Positions 22,836 to 28,086 of a stretch of DNA of 28,086 nt are shown piece by piece. The notes below the pieces were generated by a model. The model was not told where the DNA came from, ran no database searches, and saw only the letters and a program-made list of their open reading frames with translations. Source of the stretch: Jaaginema sp046541115 (GTDB taxonomy: Bacteria; Cyanobacteriota; Cyanobacteriia; Cyanobacteriales; Spirulinaceae). The position numbers were made by a program, and so were the translations under genes. The stretch's first letter is position 1. Each line of letters begins with the position of its first letter. The stretch lies in contig JBKHDX010000037.1 in the NCBI GenBank assembly GCA_046541115.1, forward strand, positions 1 through 28,086. Reading direction: 5' to 3'.

Positions 22836-22960
22836 TTTTTGGTAGCGTGAGAATGATCCAGTCGAGCGGTCTGCTGCTAGGATTTCTGTGGGGAACGGTA
22901 TAACTACCCAGATTGCCTTCCTTTTGTCTTCTTCGTTGTTTCAATCTTCTTCGATCGATA

Positions 22961-25927
22961 ATGAGGCACGTCCATCGGTCTCGAAAAAAAACGGCTCAAC
23001 CTTCCTTGTCTCAATGGCTTTATCGCGCCTTGGCCGAGGAAACTCAAGCTGCAAACTCTGCCCAACCCCGCTTTCAACTGCGGATACGGTTGCGGGGGAA
23101 CAATTTGCATATTCTCTACGAAAGCCCAAACAAGCCCCAACAGGACGTTTTGGTGTCGCGTTTGGTGCAAGCACTACAAAGCAATCCTCAACGGTTTCAA
23201 GAACTCACCCAAGGAGCCAAAGCCCCGATTTATAAACTGATTTTGTACGGACGGCCTGCCGGACAACAAAATCCGGTGTGGGTTGAACCCCTCGATCTTG
23301 GTCAATTGTTGCGTCCTGATGAGAATGGGGTCAATACAGCTATGCCCTTGGGGGGCCCGGCTCAGATGATCGCCAATGAAACTCTAGCGCGGACGGGAAA
23401 CCCCGATGCGATCGCCCGCTACCTCAGCGAAAACTTTTCTTATTTGGGAGTCAGCATCAAGGTAGTTATTAAAAAGCTGCCCCAAATCAAACCCAGTCCC
23501 GACCCAGACGAACCCGCCGCCAATAAACGGTTGTGGGTAATTTGCAGTTGCGACTACAGCCCAGATGCCTCTTTGCTGGCTAAACCGATCGCCCAAAAAT
23601 TGCGAGATTTGGAGCTTAAGGGCTTTCGCGAGGCGGTGATTCGCTCCCAAGTGAGTGGCGAGACTACCCCCGATTGGGTGCTACAAATCGATTTAACCCG
23701 GCCCCAAGTCATGCTTTATGATTGGGCCCGGTGGGGAGATACAGAAGCCTTGAGTCGCCTGATTGACCAAGCAGTACAGCCTCATAATTTACAAGGAGGG
23801 GCGATTCTCAAAGACTCAACTCTGCACGTTTTTTGTAACTTTCCCATTGGTCACTCCGCCGAAAAAGTCGATCGCGAGGTGGTGATTCAAGCGGTGGGGC
23901 CGCTGCTCGAAAAAATTGCCCCTCAAGGCATTACCGCCGCGACGATATACGGGGTGCGATCGCCCAAATATTCCCTGAATCTCGATGAAGCGCCGATCTG
24001 GATTGAATGGCTTAATCTCGCGGCTTCTCGTCAGCCTGAGCGCGCGATCACAACTCCTCATTTAGCTAAACAGCATAATACCGAAGCCTTAACTTTCTTA
24101 TTACAGCGCTTATTAAACCCAGAACTCGATACCCGCTTGGCCACAGGGGGATACGGCGTTAAACTGTGTTACAAAGACCGCCGCCTGCACATTATGACCG
24201 AGGGGTTGATCTGTCCCGATCAAGCGGAAGTCGTACCATTACTCGAAGACTTTTTACAAGAGTTGGCCATTCCGAATTTACTAGGAGTGCGGATTTACGG
24301 ACGACGAGCCGGACAATCGCAACCGGTGTGGCATCATGGCTTTGAAATGCGCGATGCGGTGACTCAAACCCAACCCATCACCTCGACCCTTAACAAGATC
24401 GCAACACCATCCCCCGCCGGAGTCGCGATCGCCCCAGAGAAAGCCACCAGCATTTCCTGGCAAGAGGTAGCGGCAAGCTATATTAACGATTTTTGCTGCT
24501 CGACACGGTTATTCGTTCCCTTTGACCAAGAAGCCCTTGCGAATCTCACCCGCTCAACTCCCCTGACGCGCTCTCGTCGGGCTACATCGCGACAATCTCG
24601 CCATCTCAAAACCGCGATCGCTTGTGGGATCGCGGGGGTGGCGATCGCGACTCAAATGGATTGGCTCACCGGACGTTGGCTAGATAATCAATCTCAGCTT
24701 CCTTCTACCGCCACCTCCCCCCTCGAAAACTCCTTGACGATTCCGGCTCAAGCCGCTCCAAGTGAGGAGATCGTCCTTCCCAACACCACCGCCAACGATG
24801 GGACTTTTAACGCCGAGCAATTTACCAATCGCGAAACCGACAGCGCCACCACCGCCGCCATTTTAGCGAATGCCAGAGCCAGCAATCCCACGTTTAACAA
24901 TCGCTTGCTCGACGAAAAACTGGCACTCTATCAAGAGCGACTCCGCACCCAAGGCGTACCGGATGTACTGATTGTGGGGAGTTCCCGGGCTATGCGGGGC
25001 ATTGACCCCACGACTTTACAATTGGCCCTTGCCCAACAGGGCTATAAAGATGTGGAAATTTTCAACTTTGGCATTAACGGCGCAACAGCCCAGGTAGTCG
25101 ATTTAATTCTGCGGCGCATTTTGACTCCCGAACAACTCCCAAATTTAATTATTTGGGCCGATGGGGCCCGGGCATTTAATAGCGGTCGCCCGGATCGCAC
25201 TTATGAGGCAATTTTGTCATCGGTGGGCTATCAACAATTACAGGAAAATCGCGATATTGTGGCAACCCCCAACACCGCCAACAACAGCAAGTCTTGGTTA
25301 ACCCAATTCGATAACCAAATTGCTGAAACCTACAATAATATCGACCAAAGCCTGAATATGAGTTTGGCCAGCATTTTGAACACTTATGACCGTCGCACCC
25401 AGGTCAAAGCCTTGTTGCGGCAAACTTGGGGGGATTGGCTGCCCCAGCCGGAAGTCGATCCCGAACAAGCGGCGATGTTGGCTGAGTTAACCTATACAGA
25501 AGAAATCGATATTGACGGCTTTCTGCCCTTAACGGTACGCTTTGAGCCGCAAACCTATTACGAACGACATCCGAGGGTAAAGGGAGCGTATGATAGCGAT
25601 TATGAATCCTTTGCCCTACAAGGGACTCAAGCCCAATCTTTACAAGCGGTGACGCAATTTTTGAGCGATCGCGACATTAACTTGGTGTTGATTAACCTCC
25701 CCCTCACCGACGATTATCTCGATGAGGTGCGCTTGTCTTACGAACAAGACTTTGTTGCCTATCTGCAAAGCCAAGCCGCCCAAACGCCTTTGATTTTCTT
25801 AGATTGGGGGCAACAGTGGACAACGCAGCACGATCTGTATTCCGATCCCAGTCATTTAAATCGTTACGGGGCTTATCAAGTCTCAACCACTTTAGCCCAA
25901 AATAAAGCCATTCCTTGGCCCCGTTAA
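22961..25927 (+). CDS. Repeat-domain protein with C-terminal SGNH-hydrolase-like domain
   Basis: I prefer the ATG at 22961 (988 residues, MRHVHRSRKK); a TTG at 22913 would add 16. The first ~530 residues hold about four diverged repeats of a small alpha/beta unit, each with a strand like GGxILKDSTLHVFC or LRGNNLHILYES and a closing IYGRRAGQSQPVW-type strand. A probable membrane segment lies at about 548-567 (TAIACGIAGVAIATQMDW). The C-terminal ~320 residues look like an SGNH hydrolase: GSSRAMRG (Ser 674/675), FNFGINGATAQ, and the Asp-His pair DPSH (D962, H965). With the MBOAT gene 302 bases downstream it forms a pair like AlgI/AlgJ or PatA/PatB, which O-acylate exported polysaccharide or peptidoglycan. 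The repeat domain would then be cytoplasmic. The function is inference; no ribosome binding site is obvious. Confidence 0.7.
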   Translation: MRHVHRSRKKTAQPSLSQWLYRALAEETQAANSAQPRFQLRIRLRGNNLHILYESPNKPQQDVLVSRLVQALQSNPQRFQELTQGAKAPIYKLILYGRPAGQQNPVWVEPLDLGQLLRPDENGVNTAMPLGGPAQMIANETLARTGNPDAIARYLSENFSYLGVSIKVVIKKLPQIKPSPDPDEPAANKRLWVICSCDYSPDASLLAKPIAQKLRDLELKGFREAVIRSQVSGETTPDWVLQIDLTRPQVMLYDWARWGDTEALSRLIDQAVQPHNLQGGAILKDSTLHVFCNFPIGHSAEKVDREVVIQAVGPLLEKIAPQGITAATIYGVRSPKYSLNLDEAPIWIEWLNLAASRQPERAITTPHLAKQHNTEALTFLLQRLLNPELDTRLATGGYGVKLCYKDRRLHIMTEGLICPDQAEVVPLLEDFLQELAIPNLLGVRIYGRRAGQSQPVWHHGFEMRDAVTQTQPITSTLNKIATPSPAGVAIAPEKATSISWQEVAASYINDFCCSTRLFVPFDQEALANLTRSTPLTRSRRATSRQSRHLKTAIACGIAGVAIATQMDWLTGRWLDNQSQLPSTATSPLENSLTIPAQAAPSEEIVLPNTTANDGTFNAEQFTNRETDSATTAAILANARASNPTFNNRLLDEKLALYQERLRTQGVPDVLIVGSSRAMRGIDPTTLQLALAQQGYKDVEIFNFGINGATAQVVDLILRRILTPEQLPNLIIWADGARAFNSGRPDRTYEAILSSVGYQQLQENRDIVATPNTANNSKSWLTQFDNQIAETYNNIDQSLNMSLASILNTYDRRTQVKALLRQTWGDWLPQPEVDPEQAAMLAELTYTEEIDIDGFLPLTVRFEPQTYYERHPRVKGAYDSDYESFALQGTQAQSLQAVTQFLSDRDINLVLINLPLTDDYLDEVRLSYEQDFVAYLQSQAAQTPLIFLDWGQQWTTQHDLYSDPSHLNRYGAYQVSTTLAQNKAIPWPR

Positions 25928-25948
25928 CGGAAACCTTGGTGCGAGGAT

Positions 25949-26043
25949 TGATTGGTTGTTGGTTGTTTGTTATTACAAAACGCTACTGCCTACTGCCTAA
26001 GAAATCCCACTGTCCAAAAAACTGATAACTGATGACTGATGAC
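25949..26043. repeat. Heptamer repeats, inverted classes
   Basis: GATTGGTTGTTGGTTGTTTG (25949-25968), ACTGCCTACTGCCTA (about 25985-25999) and AACTGATAACTGATGACTGA (26020-26039) are reverse-complement versions of the repeats at 5136-5412. The whole 5136-5412 arrangement recurs here in inverted order around the dispersed repeat. Confidence 0.75.
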
Positions 26044-26050
26044 TCTCGCG

Positions 26051-26180
26051 CGAAACGTTAATTTCCCTTTTTGAGGCTGTAATACTTATAAGCGTCTAGC
26101 TTTGAGCCTTTTTATAGAGTCTACCCTGTAGCAAGAAGTTTCTGACTCACTTTGGAGGGGCTTGCATCCCCACTCCCCCC
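26051..26180 (+). repeat. Dispersed ~125-base repeat, copy B
   Basis: This aligns with the reverse complement of 5191-5316 from CGAAACGTTAATTT to GGAGGGGCTTGCATCCCCAC. It sits in the gap between the SGNH-like gene and the MBOAT gene. It encodes no protein. Confidence 0.75.
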
Positions 26181-26229
26181 GATTGCCGATTGCCGACTGC
26201 CCCTTAGATGCTGATAACTGATAACTGAA

Positions 26230-27849
26230 ATGACCTTTATAGAACTTCCCTACGGTTTATTTTTGGCGATTGTGCTGGGGTGTTATTGGCTGATTCGACC
26301 CCAGTTGTCGCGCCCTAAAAAAGAGGAAATTTCGGCGCAACAGCCCCAAGCGAGTGCTACGAATTCCCCGCAACTGTGGGTTTTAGCGATCGCGAGTGTG
26401 GGGTTTTATCTGTTGCTGCAAATTCAAAGCGATCGCTCTAGTACGTCTTTGGTCGCGATCGCGTATTTTAATATTGTGTTACTTGGCGCGATCGCCTATC
26501 TCAACTTTTATCTGGGTCAAATCATTACCCGGCAATCCCAGCAAAGCGTCCAAAGCCAATACGCCAATTTATCCAATCAAGATTGGGAGCAAATTCAGCA
26601 AGTCTGGAATCAACGGGCTTCTCAACTGCTAACTTTGGGAATTGCGCTCAATGTCTTGCTCTTGATTGGGTTTAAATATATCCCCTTTCTTCTGGAAACC
26701 TTGGCGGCGGTGTTAAGTTGGCCCGAAGCGATGGCTGCTGCAACCTGGGTGCGATCGCATCTCATTCCCCCGTTAGGCATTTCCTTTTTTACCTTTGAAT
26801 GTATTGCTTATCTCGTCGATGTGTATCGTGGCGCACCCGTGACCCGCAGTTTTCTCGACTTTGCCAGTTATAAGTTCTTTTTCCCAAAACTAATCGCCGG
26901 CCCCATTACCCGCTATCATCAATTTTCGGCGCAATACCAAGACCAGCAATTTCCCCACCTCATCCAAATTTCAGAAGGGTTGTGGCTGATTGCTGGTGGT
27001 GCGGTCAAAAAAGCCCTGATTGCCGATCATTTAGGTATTTTTGTAGATTTATGCTACGGCAACCTCGAAAGAGCCGGGAGCGGCGATTTATGGCTGGCTA
27101 TGTTTGCTTATGGCTTGCAGTTGTATTTTGACTTTAGCGGCTATGTGGATATTGCTCGCGGTAGTGCCTTATTGCTAGGGTTCAATTTGCCCGAAAACTT
27201 CAACGCCCCTTATTTTGCCGTGAGTATTGCCGATTTTTGGCGACGCTGGCATATTACCTTGGGCAGTTGGCTACGAAATTATCTTTATTTTCCCTTGGGT
27301 GGCTCTCGTCAAGGCTTGGCCCGCACTTGTTTGAATCTGTTTCTGGTGATGCTGATTGCCGGAATTTGGCATGGGGCCGCTTGGGGTTATGTAATTTGGG
27401 GCATTTTTCACGGTATTGCTTTGGCTATTCACCGCTTAACTGAAACTTTGAGTCAAAAAGTCGAAGCCCTGGCAAATTTTTGGCGCAGTCTTCCCGGTGT
27501 TGTTGTCGCTTGGGGAATCACCCAGTTGATGGTCTTTAGTAGCTGGCTTTTCTTTCGCTTGCCCAGTTTGGATCGCTCTGGTTTGGTGTTGCAGCGTATG
27601 TTTAATTATGAAGGGGATATTCAGTTTGTCCAGAAGGTTTACATCGAAGCCCTGGGTTTAGAGCGTTTTGCCCTCACAGCCATTGTTTTCGCGATCGCGA
27701 TCGCTATGGCTGTTACTTATTTATTCCAAAACGGTTTTAAACTGCAACTCAATTGGCCCGTCAAAATCCTGCTGATTCCCTTGGGATTGTACATTGTCTG
27801 GCTTTACGCACCCCAAGGGGGATTACAGTACATTTATTTCGATTTCTAG
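26230..27849 (+). CDS. MBOAT family O-acyltransferase (AlgI/DltB-like)
   Basis: A 539-residue integral membrane protein with about ten hydrophobic segments. MBOAT features are clear: PPLGISFFTFECIAYLVDVY, FFPKLIAGPITRY, FWRRWHITLGSWLRNYLYFP, and the catalytic His H381 in GIWHGAAWGYVIWG. The closest well-known relatives are AlgI and PatA/DltB, which pass acyl (often acetyl) groups across the membrane to a glycan. With the SGNH-like protein upstream, O-acetylation of an envelope polymer is the likely job; the substrate is unknown. Residues 28-45 hold a short Lys/Glu/Gln-rich loop. The ATG is abutted by heptamer repeats (GATAACTGATAACTGAA) with no Shine-Dalgarno site, so it may be poorly translated or use another mode. 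Confidence 0.93.
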   Translation: MTFIELPYGLFLAIVLGCYWLIRPQLSRPKKEEISAQQPQASATNSPQLWVLAIASVGFYLLLQIQSDRSSTSLVAIAYFNIVLLGAIAYLNFYLGQIITRQSQQSVQSQYANLSNQDWEQIQQVWNQRASQLLTLGIALNVLLLIGFKYIPFLLETLAAVLSWPEAMAAATWVRSHLIPPLGISFFTFECIAYLVDVYRGAPVTRSFLDFASYKFFFPKLIAGPITRYHQFSAQYQDQQFPHLIQISEGLWLIAGGAVKKALIADHLGIFVDLCYGNLERAGSGDLWLAMFAYGLQLYFDFSGYVDIARGSALLLGFNLPENFNAPYFAVSIADFWRRWHITLGSWLRNYLYFPLGGSRQGLARTCLNLFLVMLIAGIWHGAAWGYVIWGIFHGIALAIHRLTETLSQKVEALANFWRSLPGVVVAWGITQLMVFSSWLFFRLPSLDRSGLVLQRMFNYEGDIQFVQKVYIEALGLERFALTAIVFAIAIAMAVTYLFQNGFKLQLNWPVKILLIPLGLYIVWLYAPQGGLQYIYFDF

Positions 27850-27874
27850 CTTTTAAACTCAGTCTTACTGCTAG

Positions 27875-27893
27875 TTATAAGCAAGCCTTATAA
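27875..27893. other. Short inverted repeat after the MBOAT gene
   Basis: TTATAAG and CTTATAA surround a 5-base loop, 26 bases after the MBOAT stop. The stem is AT-rich and no T run follows, so it is a weak terminator at best. Confidence 0.3.
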
Positions 27894-27923
27894 AATACAT
27901 AAGTAAAAATTTCGTTACATAGC

Positions 27924-27955
27924 TTTACAAGTTCGGAAAACTCCCCTAGTATAAA
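27924..27955 (+). promoter_or_regulatory. Candidate psbA promoter
   Basis: TTTACA (27924-27929) and TAGTAT/TATAAA (27948-27955) are spaced 18-20 bases apart. Transcription from here would give a leader of about 75 bases before psbA, a usual size. A second TTGACA (28001) with ATTATT 17 bases on would start too near the ATG, so it is less likely. Confidence 0.4.
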
Positions 27956-28035
27956 AACAGTTCAAGAAAAGCCTGCAACTCAAAAAAGTTCAAGCAAACC
28001 TTGACAAATTCATACATAACGCAATTATTTCAACT

Positions 28036-28086
28036 ATGACTACAACAATCCAAACACGCGAAAGCAATAGCGTGTGGGAGCGTTTT
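28036..28086 (+). CDS. psbA: Photosystem II D1 protein, 5' end only
   Basis: The first 17 codons read MTTTIQTRESNSVWERF, matching the very conserved D1 start (MTTTLQxRESxSLWExF). D1 is the photosystem II reaction-centre subunit that turns over fast in light. Most of the gene lies past the right edge of the window. Which psbA copy this is cannot be told from 17 residues. Confidence 0.95.
   Translation, partial: MTTTIQTRESNSVWERF

Noticed and set aside
22888..23235. 115-codon plus-strand frame over the start of the SGNH-like gene
   Set aside because: It overlaps the better-supported long frame, whose repeats continue for over 500 residues.
28001..28029. TTGACA-N17-ATTATT as the psbA promoter
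   Set aside because: Transcription would begin almost at the ATG, leaving no leader; the upstream TTTACA/TATAAA pair fits better.

Overview
The window comes from a cyanobacterium, most likely a filamentous Oscillatoriales-type one. It is dense with the octamer GCGATCGC (HIP1). Many intergenic gaps carry short tandem heptanucleotide repeats. The last 51 bases are the start of psbA, the photosystem II D1 gene. No species can be named from this sequence alone.

Layout: (1) 1-312: edge of a CRISPR array (one 37-base repeat at the left border) and its probable leader, read on the minus strand. (2) 313-3403, minus strand: a ClpC-type AAA+ unfoldase with a clear terminator, plus a small cysteine-rich protein further upstream. 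The ClpC has lost most of its middle coiled-coil domain. (3) 3404-4022: a non-coding gap with a possible small RNA and a strong hairpin. (4) 4023-5135: a membrane-anchored SPOR-like protein. (5) 5422-17023: a signalling block, with a CheY-like receiver (minus), a PAS-GAF-GAF histidine kinase, CheR with TPRs, a double-CheW protein, two related chemoreceptors without a visible HAMP domain, and a hybrid CheA with a receiver. It resembles cyanobacterial chemotaxis/phototaxis arrays that act on type IV pili. CheR is present but no CheB is seen. (6) 17229-19452: radC, tRNA-Val(CAC), and a solo TnpB (IS200/IS605 family) with its probable omega RNA. (7) 19747-22734: a compact three-gene unit of an asparagine-synthetase-like cyclase, a 47-residue precursor peptide with a lasso-type leader, and an HPr-kinase-like enzyme. 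(8) 22961-27849: a large protein with N-terminal repeats and an SGNH-hydrolase-like end, then an MBOAT O-acyltransferase, probably an acylation pair for an envelope or exported glycan. (9) 28036 onward: psbA.

The most interesting part is the cyclase-precursor-kinase unit at 19.7-22.7 kb. The precursor (21617-21760) is short and easily missed. It carries the YxxPxLxxxG leader motif followed six residues later by Thr, and predicts a core with Asn at position 1 and Asp at position 9. The usual B1 (leader-binding) and B2 (protease) partners are not in the window. Second in interest are the ClpC without its middle domain and the repeat-SGNH fusion next to the MBOAT protein. Intergenic DNA is rich in dispersed elements: a ~125-base family present in two inverted copies 21 kb apart, a 76-base MITE-like palindrome, and several heptamer repeat classes, some of which run into stop codons or Shine-Dalgarno sites.
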